DNA of 64,000 nt from Fagopyrum homotropicum (GCA_033239125.1 BSWB01000005.1:101803994-101867993), one strand, 5' to 3'. Counted from the stretch's first letter, positions 1 through 11,647 are shown. A program made the numbers and translations. The notes: generated by a model not told the origin, from the letters alone.

Positions 1-240
1 TGATCACTTATATTAATCAATAAATTGAATGACCTAAACATGTCAGGATCAACCTAAATGATCATACATTTAGAAGTGAAAATGTTGATTGCACAAAATG
101 GAGGAGAGTATAACTCAGTAGTTTAGCAAAATGGCTAAAAAGAAGTCAGTTTATATGTTGAATTTAGAAAAAAAATTCCACCGGCCAACAATGTTGATTG
201 TACACAATGGTAAAAACTTAAAAGTAGAAATGCTCAAATT

Positions 241-1100
241 TTAACTCATAGTAGCAATATCATCTCGTATCTTTCTTGTCTTCCCATCATTAATTGGATC
301 ATTTGTTTCATTTTCAGATCCATTATAATCACTACCATCTACTACATCGTTGTCATCACTATCTTCATCCAAATCATCTTCACCATGCACCCCGTGAAAA
401 TATCATCCTCTATACAACCTATTCTAGTACGAGATTTTCTTACAAAGTTGTGCAATGTCAAACATGTCAAAATAATGTCAACTTGTGTATCTACATTGTA
501 ACATGACATTACTTTTAGTATCTTCCAACATGCCTTGAAAACTTCAAATGACCTCCCTATAAAACTATGTAGTGAAGAGTGTCATTTGTTGAATGCCTCA
601 TTTGCATTACCCGGTGGTACATTCTCAAATTGTGATAGATTGTATTGTGTCTGTGGATAGGGAACCGTGCAACCTTCCTTGTCTCGGTAACCCTTGACTA
701 CTATATAATAACAGCCTAAAGACAACGTATTCATATTCGATTGAAAAAAAAAGAAAATTAGTTTTAGCAAAATAGATGGTGTATTGGCATGATAAAATAG
801 TACATGGTGGAGGATGTGGAAAAGCCATAGATAGTGTATTGACAACTTGTTTAAAAACCTTTGCATCATGAGCAAAACTCTCGCAACCAGCGGACACAAA
901 TGTGAAGCACATGTCAAAGTCACATAGTACGATAACATTGAATTTTCAAATCCCTTTCCGACCTCAATATGTTATGTAACACCGGTCTTCATTATTTTGT
1001 TCAAATCATCCCAATCAATCATGTGGAGACCATTTTTAATTGAAACTGGTCGCCTTTGTGCCATCGAATAGAAACTCCATTATAGATTGAACGTAAGATG
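241..1100 (-). pseudogene. PIF/Harbinger DDE transposase, broken
   Basis: Read on the minus strand, the region gives the usual order of a HARBI1/ALP1-like nuclease. First comes CDFDMCFTFVSAGCES..AHDAKVF (about 840-930), the block with the first catalytic aspartate. Then come FPHPPP and YYIVVKGYRDKEGC, which stands where YYLVDAGYP normally carries the second aspartate; that residue is now V. Then FENVPPGNANEAFN, HSSLHS and GRSFEVFK. An acidic tail ends in RDDIATMS and a stop at 241-243. Different frames are needed for successive blocks, and a stop interrupts the NAFN-K/HSSL joint. In this family the protein cuts and joins element ends at TWA targets. The lost catalytic residue and the frame changes make this copy inactive. 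Confidence 0.72.
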
Positions 1101-1132
1101 AAGACCATTTTTTTATAAAAAAAACACGGTAA

Positions 1133-1650
1133 TTATTGTTTTTCTATATGTAGGATATTTCCTATAATTTGTGTTTGAATGACAATAATTAATGACATAC
1201 TACAACATATATAATATTTACATACCTTGAGCTTTGTTGCCCACCACTCGGTAGTTGTATCAATACAGGCACGGTCATAGTTCAATCCAAGACCCGTTTC
1301 ACCGTGCCTAAGTTTTAACCATAATTTCCACACAAATCTCAATGCATTATACTTGTTCTTCAATGTATTTTTGTAGATATTTTTTTGAAGTCTTCAACTC
1401 GAATTGTTCTGTCAAAGCTATTCACCTAAAACCATGCTTATGTCCATTAATTCTTTGAAATCACATAAATTTTTTCAAGATTATCCTCATCCGTGCACCA
1501 TTCCACACAAAATAAGCTTTATCCTTAATCTGTTGCGTCATTCTCTCATTCATGTCAACCATTAAGTACCAATCAATAGCAATCAACATACAAAGTTCAT
1601 AACAATATAAAAAAGAAAACTTAACCCGGTATTGAAAATACACAATATAA
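1133..1650 (-). pseudogene. Myb/SANT-like partner protein of the Harbinger element, broken
   Basis: Two minus-strand pieces look like the Myb/SANT-like DNA-binding domain of the second ORF of plant PIF/Harbinger elements (also domesticated as L10-interacting Myb-like proteins). Residues KNKYNALRFVWKLWLKLRH followed by GETGLGLNY and TTEWWATK (1220-1363) match the family pattern 'LKNRWDALK.DWKLWK.L...TGLGWD......DEWW..K'. The second piece (1461-1643, KAYFVWNGARMRIILKKFM) lies upstream in a different register. In active elements this protein helps bring the transposase to the element ends. Here stops and a break near 1364-1460 separate the pieces. Confidence 0.65.
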
Positions 1651-2163
1651 ATTGTTCATCATATACACGAGAAAACACAATAATATTAGTAAAATAAAAT
1701 GTACATAGTATATAACATAATAATTTATTACAAAATAAAACTTATGTAATTTGTAAGTTAAATTCTACAAAAATTATTTATCACTTTATAAATATAAGAT
1801 ATCAAACTTACTTTTATTTTGAAATCCAATATAAATCCTATAAAGTAGAATTTATTTTCATACCGTGTTTTAATTTAAAACTAAATGAGCCCTTGATGTA
1901 TCCGATAAATTATACATTATACAAAATTAAGATTTTTAATTTAATGTAATCGATAAATTATCCGCCAACCCCTATCGGAAGCAAAGTTTGGGGCTTTTTC
2001 TTAAATATGTGCATCTTTTTATGGCTGACGGCTTTCTCTGGCAACCTAGGTTTTTTTTTTCCTCCCTGAGCTCTCTTCTCTACTGTCGTCAAGGCGAAGG
2101 GCACCACTGCACAACCAGAGCTTCCTCCCTACCGTTCTCGCTAAAGCTTCCCCTACCTCATCA
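1651..2163 (+). promoter_or_regulatory. Upstream region and 5' leader of eIF3m
   Basis: About 380 bases of AT-rich sequence are followed near 2040 by an abrupt change to a pyrimidine-rich tract (CTAGG, a run of T, then CCTCCC and CTCTCTTCTCTAC). This is typical of the leader of a plant translation-factor gene and probably marks the transcription start around 2040-2090. No convincing TATA box sits at the expected distance; TTAAATATG near 2003 is the nearest candidate. No open reading frame of note occurs here on the plus strand before the eIF3m ATG. Confidence 0.4.
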
Positions 2164-5151
2164 ATGACGACTATCGTCCCTACCACTGAAGAGGATCCTT
2201 CTCTCGCTGTTGTCCGATTCGTCTCTGATCTTACTTGGGCTGATGCCGGCGCTGAGGTACCCTTCGATTTTATGTGTAATTTTTTTCGTTCAATTCGTCT
2301 ATGCTTCCAATTCAATCTTACACCTTTTTTCCAGTCGGTTTCTAGGCTTGTTTTCGAATCTGAACTAATCACCGGAAATTTGTTGTTTTATTTAGTATCA
2401 TTGTGTTTTTTGTTATTTAGTGTCAAAAATTGATGGAAAATTCTGAACTCTTCACTAGAGTTTGTTCATATATTTGGTGTTAAAAATTTTAGGTTGCGGA
2501 GCAGGAAGTGGCGAGACTGTGCAGGGAAGCTGAAGAATGCCTTGTGATGGGTAAATGGTTTGAATTGGCATCGCTTAGTATCACATCTGCAGACTTAGTT
2601 TTCTCCAAGGTTGGAGAGAAAGGTATCGCTGACCTACCCAATGTTAGTTTTTTTCTGGGCTTTGTACGTCACTTGTAACCCTTGAATTACTTTTAGATCT
2701 AGAGTGCATCTACACTGTCATATGCAACCTTGTCACCAAATCAGAAAGGCCAGAGGACACTTTGAAGATTGCAAAACTTATAAGTGGAAAGGTTGCTCAA
2801 CAACCCGCAGATAAGCCTTCATTGCGGCTAAAGATGTAAGCTTTTTAGTTTGTTGATTGGTTTTTGTGGTTGAATTTGGAAGGTATTCATCCGGATTATC
2901 CTTTGTTGTCCAGCTTGTTCAATTTGTACAACCTACTTGAGGATGGATATAGCCGATACTATGTTTATTTGAAGGCACTCCAGTTGGCAGCAAGCGGTAA
3001 GGTGGCAGAGCATGTTATTCCTTCGTTCAAGAAGGTTGATGACTTCTTGAAGGAATGGAATATTGGAGTTCAAGACCAGAGGGAACTTTTTCTCACTATT
3101 TCGAATATTTTGAAAGAAAGTAAGAGGTATGGATCAGTTTTTGTGTTGCGTTTGCTGAATATTTATTGCTGAAATTTGTGAGGTGTGCTTGTACTATTCT
3201 GATGTTTTACTTGGATTGGCTTCTTTTTGTTAGCAATGGGAAGGATGCATTCTATTTCCTCACAAAGTATTTGGCGACGTTCTCTTCTGAGGATGTGGAA
3301 GCCTTGAGCGAGGCCAAGGATGTAGCTGTTCGGGCTATAATTGAATTTGTCAAGGCACCAGATATGTTTCAGGTATTTCATGTACCTGAAATTTTACATT
3401 TGCTCAAGTGAAATTTTCGTACCTACTTTCGGTTGCTCGAACCATTTGTTTCCTGTTTGTTTGTAGTGAGAGAAGCTGCTGGGTAACATTTTGATATTCA
3501 TTAAGTTCACAGAAATGGTTCCCTAGTTAAATTTATAAATTTTAGGGATATTTAGTATTCCTAATAATATCATTTCAGTGGGTCAACATGGTTGCTAATG
3601 CGTTGGCACCTCACATTGTTCAGATTATTAAAAAGCTGTTGCTGGGTAATTGAGAATGCCTAGTACTGAAGATATAAATGAAACTCTTGGACAAACTTTT
3701 TTATTTAGGAGTGCGTTTACCAGTTCGTTAGCTGAATATACCTTTAGTATGAATGGTGCTGATACCGTAAGGTTGTACGGTCTGATAAACTAGGTGATAA
3801 CTAGGCCTTGTAAGTGGTAAGGCAAATGTTTTTTTTAGCAAACATACCCTGACTGATAAGCAGGCTGCAATGGCATTTTCTGTATGGATTGTGCATGCTT
3901 TTTCATGGACTTAATTAAGTGCCCGTTTGGTTAGAGCGGTGGAATGGAAACGGAATGAGATGGGGTATACCTAAGGAAAGGAAATGGAAATGATGAGATT
4001 ACTTTCATGTGTTAAAAGACCTCTAAACAAACATAGTTTTTGATTGATTCGGAATCATTCCGTTACCGGGAATGATTCTTAGCGCTTCCAAACGAGCCCT
4101 TAATGCCTATCGTTTTTTTTTTGAATTGAGATGCTCTGTTATACTACGAGGCTTTTTTTTTTTACTTCTTTTTCTAAATGGTTATTCTTTCAAGCATGTT
4201 ATGTCTTCATTGTAATGTATTTCTGACCTTTTAACTATCAATTCCTCTCACTGCAGTGTGATTTATTGAACATGCCTGCCGTGGCACAGCTTGAGCAAGA
4301 TGCCAAGCATGCACCAGCTTACCAACTTCTTAAGATCTTTTTGACGGAGAGACTAGATGCTTATTTGGAATTTCAGGCTGCAAATTTCGATTTACTGAAC
4401 AACTATGGTAATGTTGAATTCTTGATTGTTTTAAACTCGATGACACCACTTGTTATATGACATCTATCATCTGCGAAACCTCCAATTATGAATCTGCAAT
4501 TTATACTTCTGTTTCAGGCCTCGTTCATGAAGATTGTGTAGCAAAGATGAAATTGACCACAGTGTTAGATCTCGCCTCTCATGAATCTCATCAGATTCCC
4601 TATGCTCTTATCAAGGAAACACTTCAGGTAATATTGCTTTCACTACCATTGCCTTTTCACCTTTCGGATTTCGTTTTCGGAATGATATTATACTTGCATC
4701 TCAGATTAATGAAGACGAAGTTGAAAGTTGGGTTTTTAAGGCAGTCACTGCTAAACTATTGAAATGTAAGATGGACCAGATTAATCAGCTTGTAATCGTG
4801 AGGTACCTTTTCTTGTTGAACAATCTTCTCGATCACTAAAAAACCTCCAGACTCGGTTGTTATATATGCGATTGACTTTGGTTAAATTGTTAATAAACAG
4901 TTACTGTGCTGAGCGCGTGTTTGGACACGAACAGTGGGCAAACCTTAGGACAAGGTTAGCAACATGGAGGGTAAGAGACCAAATAAAATTGGTTCTGATT
5001 TTTAGCTTCTGGTCGATTCGTTGTATTTTTCATTGATTTCATTTACCTCCTTTACCAGGGTAATATCAGTAATGTTATAAACACCATCCAAGCAAATAAG
5101 ATAACCGAAGATGTGAGTCAAGGCGTGCAGAATATGGCAGTCCGATCATAA
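2164..5151 (+). CDS. EIF3M: Eukaryotic translation initiation factor 3 subunit M (eIF3m), ten exons
   Basis: Exons read from GT/AG sites and from similarity to the plant protein: 2164-2256, 2493-2622, 2697-2835, 2914-3126, 3234-3372, 4257-4407, 4518-4627, 4705-4802, 4901-4970 and 5059-5151. They join in frame to 411 codons plus stop, close to the usual plant length. The start MTTIVPTTEEDP is the conserved N-terminus. Other recognisable blocks are DLTWADAG, ARLCREAEE, FNLYNLLE, SFKKVDDFLKEWNI, FLTKYLATFS, YQLLKIFLTERLDAY, GLVHEDCVAKMKL, KCKMDQINQLVIV and an EQWANLRTRLATWR end. The PCI domain, which builds eIF3 and related complexes, occupies roughly residues 220-360. The product is a cytoplasmic subunit of eIF3, which loads mRNA and initiator tRNA on the 40S ribosome. 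No stop or frameshift is seen. It is the only complete ordinary host gene in the window. Confidence 0.95.
3919..4099. mobile_element. 181-bp MITE in intron 5 of eIF3m
   Basis: The left end GTGCCCGTTTGG and the reverse complement of the right end, GGGCTCGTTTGG, form an imperfect terminal inverted repeat. Flanking TTAA copies at 3915-3918 and 4100-4103 look like the target duplication (or a TTA/TAA duplication of Tourist type). The inside is non-coding, with GGAATGG/CATTCC-type inverted repeats (GGAATCATTCC, GGGAATGATTC). It lies between exons 5 and 6, away from the splice sites. The family (PIF/Harbinger Tourist-like or hAT-like) cannot be settled from the sequence alone. Confidence 0.7.
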
Positions 5152-5474
5152 GCCTGGAAGTTGGGAGAGGGTTCTGTAGGGACTATATTTGCTTGTTTTA
5201 GTGAAAATTTTGAATGGTGGTACTCTTGTTTGAGTAAATTGAAAGTTGCATGAGTTTGTCCCATACACAGCCTAATGCTATCTATTTGGATTTGTCTTAA
5301 ACTAATCTAGTGGTTGACCTTGTTTAGTTTATCATAAGTTGGTATGTTTGATTTTTTATAAAGGAAAGCGGTTTTATGCACAAGACGATACATTATCTAA
5401 TGTGTCGAAATGCCGATCAAAGCGGCAGGTGGATTAACCTTCATGATAGAATCATGATATAATTTCGTTCACAT

Positions 5475-5594
5475 TGAGCCGATCGAGGAGGAGCACTAAA
5501 CAACAAGGAGCACTAAAGGAAACATCAGACTCACTTGTGAGCCGATCGAGGAGGAGCACTAAACAACAAGGAGCACTAAAGGAAACATCAGACT
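5475..5594. repeat. Two-copy tandem duplication, 63-bp period
   Basis: A 57-base unit beginning TGAGCCGATCGAGGAGGAGC and ending ACATCAGACT occurs at 5475-5531 and again at 5538-5594 with no difference I can see. Within each unit GGAGCACTAAA also occurs twice. The copies are too alike to be old. Confidence 0.85.
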
Positions 5595-7110
5595 AGCAAA
5601 GTGAGGAAGAAACAACAAGAACATGTTTTTTTTGTAGTGGTGCAGAGTACAACTCTCACGGGTACGGACCCCGGTTGAAACCTCATATTTGTACTCGTTT
5701 TTTGAGACTTTAAATTTCGATCGTCTATCCTCTATTAATGTTCAATTCGTTATTTGTTATATGATACAATTTATTAATTATGGTTAGTTCATTTAGAGAA
5801 ACCATGGTGTGGGGAGGCAAAAGTTGATGTCAAGTGAAGGGAATCATATATGAGTTACATCAAAGGAACCGATATGTTATATGAGAGAGCTTGATGGGTT
5901 ATGTTAGAGATTGCAATAGGTTATGGAGATGTCGTGAAGACGGAACCGGTAGGTTATACCATAGTGTGTGGCTAAGTTCCGCCACTTGTTAGAGAGGTCT
6001 TCCCATTTGTAGAAATTTTTCTTTTTGGTTAGCTTGATTTTTGTAAAACTTGTTGGAGAGTATAGATTCAAGAAACAAGAACAAAATTAACTCTTTTTTT
6101 TAATAGTTGATTTTGGTGAAATTTCTTTCAAAGTCAAAATAACTAGTAAATGAGCTGTCAATATCGATGAAAGGAGTTGGTGGGAGGATTAAGATTGAGC
6201 CACAGAATACATATGTGAAACATACTTGAGTTAATTGAGGTTATTAAAACTTTTTTTTTATTTTCCTTTCTTTCCTTCATCATCTTCTTCTTACTTTTTA
6301 CTTTTTCATTTCATAATTAAAGCTTCGTAAAGAAGGCTGAACACATGAAAAACAGATAACAAAAGTTGGATATGGAACATGAATTTGTAAATACTGATCT
6401 TTTATCTTGGAGATTTGATTTATGGTTATTAAGGATGAAATCAATCAGAGCAACACAAACCCATTGTAAAATTGAGGTTTTAGACGAGAAAAAAAAAGCT
6501 CAAAGTAATCTACAAAATTAAAGATTGCTGGTTTTTTCCCTTCTTATATACCGCATAAAAATAGATTTTTATCTTACCCGACTCTTTGATTAAGGAGAAA
6601 TCGGTTCATAATGGTGATAATGGAGGTTTTGGTGGTGAGCTCGGATACGAGAAGGTCCATTACGTGCAAAGATAGGAGGTTTTCATCGGCAAAGAAAAAA
6701 CAAAGCATACAATTATTATTGTTAGTGAGGTTCAAATTCACCAAGCTATAACCATTCCAATGAGAATACACACGTAAACTGAACTAACTATATGTTAATA
6801 ACAAAGTTAGAATTGAGCATTGAAACACATTTATTGTGTTGAAAAGTGGGATTTTGAAATGTTAGAGAAAAACGGCACACGGAAAAATTATAGAAATGTC
6901 GACGGATTGGCTCGAATTAGTGGTGGTGGGAGGATACTCGTTACATACAAAGGATTATCTCTAAATGGTGGTGATGCTAGGAGGTTATCCTAAAAGGAGC
7001 TTGGTGGAGGTGGGATGTTATTGCAAAGGGATCTCAAAACTTAAGATATTTCTCAATCATCTTCAAACAAAAAAGTTGATTGTTGATGTTTTCTCTTCTT
7101 GTATAGATTT

Positions 7111-7186
7111 TGAGATCTGGATCTTATGAATCATTTCAGCTATGTTTATGAGATTCGGATCTTATGAATCATTTCAACAATGTTTA
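7111..7186. repeat. Two-copy tandem duplication, 38-bp period
   Basis: TGAGATCTGGATCTTATGAA at 7111 and TGAGATTCGGATCTTATGAA at 7149 begin two imperfect copies, each containing ATCATTTCA and ATGTTTATGA. It is a simple local duplication with a few substitutions, and lies just upstream of the HSP70 fragment. Confidence 0.7.
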
Positions 7187-7329
7187 TGAAATTTCTCAAC
7201 TAGATTTTGGAGCTTAACAAGCACATTGACTAGGTATGAGTTTTTATTTTACAATAACTTTAAAACCCTCTTCATTATTCTATCGAACATCTTCATAATG
7301 ACATATGCGTTGACCCACTAATGGTGTAG

Positions 7330-7842
7330 AGAATTGTTAATTGGCTTGCGGAGAGTTTCAAGCGGGATCAAGGCATATATCTATTGAAAGATAGACATGC
7401 TCTTCAGTGTCTTACCGAAACCGCAGACAAAGCAAATATTCAACTCTCTAATCTAACCCAAACTAGTTTTAGGTTAGCTCTCTCGAGATTTTCGGTTATG
7501 TTTTGGTGCCTACTTTTGTTTCTCTTATATTGTTTACTAACACAATCCTATAAGTCTTGTCTACCTTTCATCACTACAACGCCGGATGACCCTAAGCACA
7601 TTGCCACTACCCTTACAAGGGTCAAATTCATATAATTGTGTACAAACTTGCTTGACAGGTATGGTGTTTTTTTTATATGGAAACACAAATTTTTAATGCT
7701 AGTCCAATATCATAATTTATGTTCATGTAGGTGTACGACACCGGATGAAGTTGATTTGAGGTATGCAAAGCTGTCATTCAAGGATATAAATGAAGTGATT
7801 CTCGTGGGAGGCTCGAATTGGATCCTTGCAGTTAGGAGCTTG
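7330..7842 (+). pseudogene. Fragment of chloroplast-type HSP70 gene, introns retained
   Basis: Three short pieces match the end of the ATPase domain of plastid stromal Hsp70 in order. RIVNWLAESFKRDQGI..LLKDRHALQCLTETADKANIQLSNLTQT is at 7330-7467. LPFITTTPDDPKHIATTLTRVKF is at about 7562-7635, followed by a stop and then LLDR. CTTPDEVDLRYAKLSFKDINEVILVGGS is at about 7732-7842. Between the pieces lie stretches with plausible GT and AG ends (GTTAGC after 7470; GTATGG after 7660 to TGTAG at 7731). The fragment was therefore copied from genomic DNA, not from mRNA. It is disabled by the TAA after KFI and by a small insertion before LPF. The N-terminal half, peptide-binding domain and transit peptide are absent. 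Confidence 0.8.
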
Positions 7843-8075
7843 TGAAGAAGATAATAGAAAAACTGTCATAACTCAATTGTTTTCATTAGTAACTGTGTTA
7901 TCTAAGGAGGGAAGCTTAGTTTTATCTCATCTACCAACTAACTAAAATAACCGAATTATCTCTTGACTGTTGAGCTGCATTTCAGTTGTTATTTATGCAC
8001 CTTTGTTTCTCAAGGTTGATCCATTTAGTTACCAACTTTCTTTCCTATTATTTCTGTAAAATTTTTATCCATGTA
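7843..8075. other. Unassigned AT-rich sequence
   Basis: This stretch lies between the HSP70 fragment and the first recognisable base of the outer LTR. I see no gene or repeat in it. The junction at about 8076 is abrupt, so the outer LTR seems to have lost its distal part here. Confidence 0.4.
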
Positions 8076-8290
8076 GCTCTCGCAAGAGCTAGGCAGTGAT
8101 GTCACCACCCGTTATCATACACTTGGGTAAATTAATAATATATACGGGTCGTCCTAGTTCCTGTTTCGTTGTTATAAACATAACTAAACACACACACAAC
8201 CATCACACATCGATACTAATACAAGGAAGCTAGCTAAGTAAGTCTGGGGACTTACCTCGTCTCAAAGCTAAACCGACAAATACCGCTCTT
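8076..8290 (-). mobile_element. Outer gypsy LTR (level 0), left fragment
   Basis: On the minus strand this is the 3' part of an LTR related to those at 23866 and 15062. It has the shared block AGTCCCCAGACTTACTTAGC (about 8235-8255), then CCCAAGTGTATGATAACGGG (8108-8127), then the small hairpin AGCTCTTGCGAGAGCT (8075-8090). The sequence breaks off at 8290 where the solo LTR is inserted, and resumes at 59641. The junction CCGCTCT followed by CTCTCAACTTCCCG matches the reverse complement of the intact LTR of the innermost element. The part beyond 8076, including the LTR terminus, is missing. Confidence 0.75.
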
Positions 8291-8982
8291 TGTAACGCCT
8301 CAATTTTTGGCGCGTTTGCGATATTCTTTTTTTTCCCCGGCTTTTATCGATATTTCATTAGCTTAAATATTTTTTTTATTTAAAAGGTATTTTTTATGAC
8401 ATAAAATATCTTTCCCCGTGTGTATCTATATTTTCGATATCGTATTACCATTATTTTACGGAAGAATTCGGAAAATTTCCCGATCCGAAAATTTCGTTCG
8501 GATTTAAGTTTGATCGAGTTTATATAGTAATCCTTTTTATTTTTATTTATTTATTTCTTTTTCCCTCTCTTCCCTGGCTGATGAGCGTGATGATGCTCCC
8601 TCTACACCTGACCCCTCGTTCCACCCTTCATTGGTTCACCCTCAAACTCACATCATTTCCCTCTCTCGTTGCAAGCAACAAGCAAGCATTTGGCCCTTCA
8701 CCGGCCTCCTAAATCTCGCAGCCGGGTCTCTCTCTCCCCAGACCCCTCACCTTCGTCTCCTCAATCCCACCTCATGCCTCTGGACAACAGGCTGTCGGAG
8801 CACCGATCTCCACCCTCTCCAAGCCTTGTTGCCGGGATCTACTGCCACCGGAGCTGCTTCGAACACCTGCAGCCACCCATCTATCTCTCTCGCCTTCGAG
8901 CGTTGCCTCCCTCGCCCCTCTCTGATTTCCCCTTCCTTTCTTTACCTTCTTTTTGAACCGCAGGAATGACGCCGCCTCGAAG
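8291..8982 (+). mobile_element. Solo gypsy LTR (level 1), first segment
   Basis: The segment begins TGTAACGCCTCAATTTTTGG, nearly the same as the start of the LTR at 23866, and like it passes from an AT-rich start to a GC-rich middle with a TATA-like ATATAGTAATCC near 8521. It is interrupted at 8982 by the hAT element; the final CCTCGAAG (8975-8982) is the left copy of the hAT target duplication. With its other two segments the LTR totals about 2.7 kb, close to the 2.9-kb LTR of the related element. Its own target duplication is CTCTT (8286-8290) against CTCTC (59641-59645), one mismatch. No internal region is attached, so it is a solo LTR. Confidence 0.82.
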
Positions 8983-9113
8983 CAGGGGCGGAGCCAGAAA
9001 AATATTAGGGGTGGGCGAAATTCAAAACGAAAGACGTAAATATATAAACTTCATAATTGTAATATATATAAATATTATAAAGTATCTAAACAATTAATTT
9101 ATTATACTTTAAA

Positions 9114-11647
9114 CTAGAAAGTAAAACAAACGCGACGATTTTTTGTCTTAGCAAAATCATCGATAACCGAATCGATGTCAACTTTACTCACAAATTCTCT
9201 TTCAATATAGATCGTCAAAGCACCACCAAGAAACTCATCTGCCATTTTGTTACGGATGTCGGTCTTCACATGTTTCATTGCTGAAAACGCTCTCTTTGTA
9301 GTTGCAGTAGAAACCGGTAAAGTTAACACAAGACGAATCAATTTGCTTATCATTTTGAACTCTTCATCTTTTTTTCTTTCCACCAACTTCTCCGTTAATT
9401 TTGCAAGTGTGGGTACTTGAAACTTTGAATTGGAGGCAACAAAAGCACGATAGTAGGGCAACTCACTCTTTAAAAGATTTCTTTCATGTTCTTCAAAATC
9501 TCTAGGATAGAACTCTATTGCAAGTTTGTAGACATCATCTGCCTTGAACGAATGAAAACAATCTTTTGGATCCAGTGCTACACTCAACTGAAGTAGTTTG
9601 ATAGTGGTCTCATTAAACCTCGAGTTTAACTCGGAAAACTGAAAGTCTATAGATTGATTAAAATGCTCAACATGATAACGATACTCCAGAGTTATTTGTT
9701 TCGCACCACGTCCAACTTTACTACTCATGCCAGGTACTTGTACTTCGTGTTTTAAGCAAAACTCTTTCACTTTTTGAAGTAATTGCTCCCATCCTTCATC
9801 ACGTAGATCTTGAAGTAGTGTTTTTGCAGTGGAAAGATGTTGAAGAGCACTTAGTATGTCAACAGATTCTTGTTGAAATACCTGACAAAGAAAGTTGGTA
9901 ATTTCCATAACTTCCATCATTAAGTGCAAACTAAATGCAAACTCAAAAGTCATCAACTGATCTAGAGCACCACTATCTTCTACTCGAGCCTTGGAGTTTG
10001 GACCATTGTCACTTATATTCTCAAGCACTTTACAAGTTAAAGAAAACATTTTAAGTACACTGGCAATAGACCGAAAATGAGAACTCCATCGGGTAGATCC
10101 TACACATTATAAAAATATCAAATGTTTAGCTAAATCTTGATAGAAACATATTAATATTGTTATATATATATATATATAAGATAAGAGTTTTTACGAGTAA
10201 AACCTGCACGATGTAAGGATGTTGCTTGATTAGCTCCTTGTCCGGATACTAAATCTCCACTTTCTAACATATCATCAATTTCACTTCTATGAAATGTTTG
10301 TAACTCTGTGTTGCGTTTAGGAGACGACTTGATAATATTAATAACATTATCCAAGAAAGAAAAGAACCTCCAAATTGGATCACACTTCTTTGCAGCAACC
10401 ACTAGCGTCAATTGCAATCTATGAGCGAAACAATGGACAAAGTATGCATATTCACAATCATTGAGAAATAGTGCCTTCAATCCATTAAATTGTCCTGACA
10501 TGTTACTAGCACCATCATACCCTTGACCTCTCAAATTGTCAACTTGAAGATTGTAAGTAGAGAGGACATTACAGATCTCTTTATAAAGTTTTTCTGAAGA
10601 AGTCTCTAGAACCCGTCTGATAGCAAAAAAACGTTCTGTTAAAATACCAGCGAGGTTTACAAACCTCAAGATAATAGCCATTTGCTCCCGTCCCGATTCA
10701 TCCTGTGCTTCATCGACGAGTATAGAAAAATATGCATCTCCAACTTCCTCACGGATCATATAACGCACTTTGTTTGCCATGATTGCCAACACATCTTTTT
10801 GAATTTCAGGAGAAATATATGTGGCATTTCCAGGTGCATTATTCAGTACAACATCATTGACTTCTGGTACCCATTTTGCTAAAAAATCCACCCATTCGAT
10901 TACATTTCCACGATTCGTAGAAAGTTTCGACTCATTATGACCCCTAAAAGCACAACCCTGCAATGCCAATCGTTGCACAACCATGATTGTAGTTTTAAGT
11001 CTCAATCGGTTTTTTATCACTTCTACTCTACTCACCCTCTGCATTACCGTATCGATATGACCAGCTGGCTTCATCAAAGATTCAGCATATACAACACATT
11101 TGTAATGGGGAGATGTTGATTTTCCAACATGTTTCAAAAATACACATTCGGCTCCTTGATGAACTCTCTTCCATTTGTTAAACCCACCGTTTACTAAAGA
11201 AGAAGAAGAATTTGTATTGTCCGCAAAAAGAAAGCATGGAAAGCAATAACACATATATGTAGTAGGTGAATACTCTAACCAATTAAATTCCTCAAACCAA
11301 CTATATTGAAAACGACGAGAATCGTTAACCTCATACTTTGCAAGTTTTGGTTGATGCGGTCCATGCATCAAATACTTTCTCCTAATCTCGTCTCTTTTAT
11401 CAAGAGGTCAATCACATATTTCTTTTCTTATTCCCGGATCATGAACTATCTCAAAAGATATATCAGAAAGAGGAGACTGATCGATTTCATCCGGAGTAGT
11501 AGAGGGTTGACTTACTTGAGTATCAGTAGGAGGAGACTGCTGATTTTCATGTACCGGAGTTGATTCTTTGGGTTTGAAGAAAGAATACAATGTGGACTTC
11601 ATTTTTTTCTGAGAAAATTGGTGTAGAAGGGCCCTTTTTGTATCCAT
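9114..11647 (-). pseudogene. hAT transposase (ZMYM/TTF-type zinc finger, DUF4371, hATC), one in-frame stop
   Basis: Two coding exons, 11647-10204 and 10101 region (acceptor at 10099) to 9114, join in frame to about 809 codons. The N-terminal part has a linker and the TTF-type finger region (SRRFQYSWFEEFNWLEYS, CYCFPCFLF). The RNase-H-like core follows, with the first acidic block ILVDEAQDES and the second RGQGYDGASNMSG, then FVHCFAHRLQL. The C-terminal dimerisation domain (hATC) reads LTLPVSTATTKRAFSAMKHV. A TGA at 11408-11410 interrupts the frame early, between EICD and PLDKRDEIRR; otherwise the gene is open. The family moves DNA by cut and paste. This copy would give only a 79-residue peptide from the first ATG, though translation from a later ATG cannot be excluded. 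Confidence 0.85.

Larger units (their letters stand above)
241..1650 (-). mobile_element. Decayed PIF/Harbinger-type DNA transposon
   Basis: Two neighbouring minus-strand relics are the pair normally found in plant PIF/Harbinger elements: a DDE transposase (241 to about 1100) and, upstream of it, a Myb/SANT-like protein (about 1133-1650). Both are broken by stops and frameshifts, so the copy is not autonomous. I could not identify terminal inverted repeats or the 3-bp target duplication, so the true ends are unknown. A related short phrase (TGTTGATTG, then a few bases, then ATGG) recurs near 84 and 190 and may mark a terminal region, which is only a guess. Confidence 0.7.
5152..7329. other. 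Intergenic DNA without recognisable genes
   Basis: The first few hundred bases are presumably the 3' UTR and terminator region of eIF3m. Beyond that I see no coding region on either strand; the short open frames here have no family resemblance. The stretch holds two small tandem duplications, listed separately, and AT-rich sequence. Confidence 0.5.

Noticed and set aside
6574..6771. 65-codon minus-strand frame in the intergenic region
   Set aside because: No family resemblance or regulatory context; the length is expected by chance.
8631..8969. Proline/serine-rich open frames on the plus strand
   Set aside because: They lie in the GC-rich part of the solo LTR and resemble no protein family; the equivalent frames in the other LTRs are not conserved as protein.
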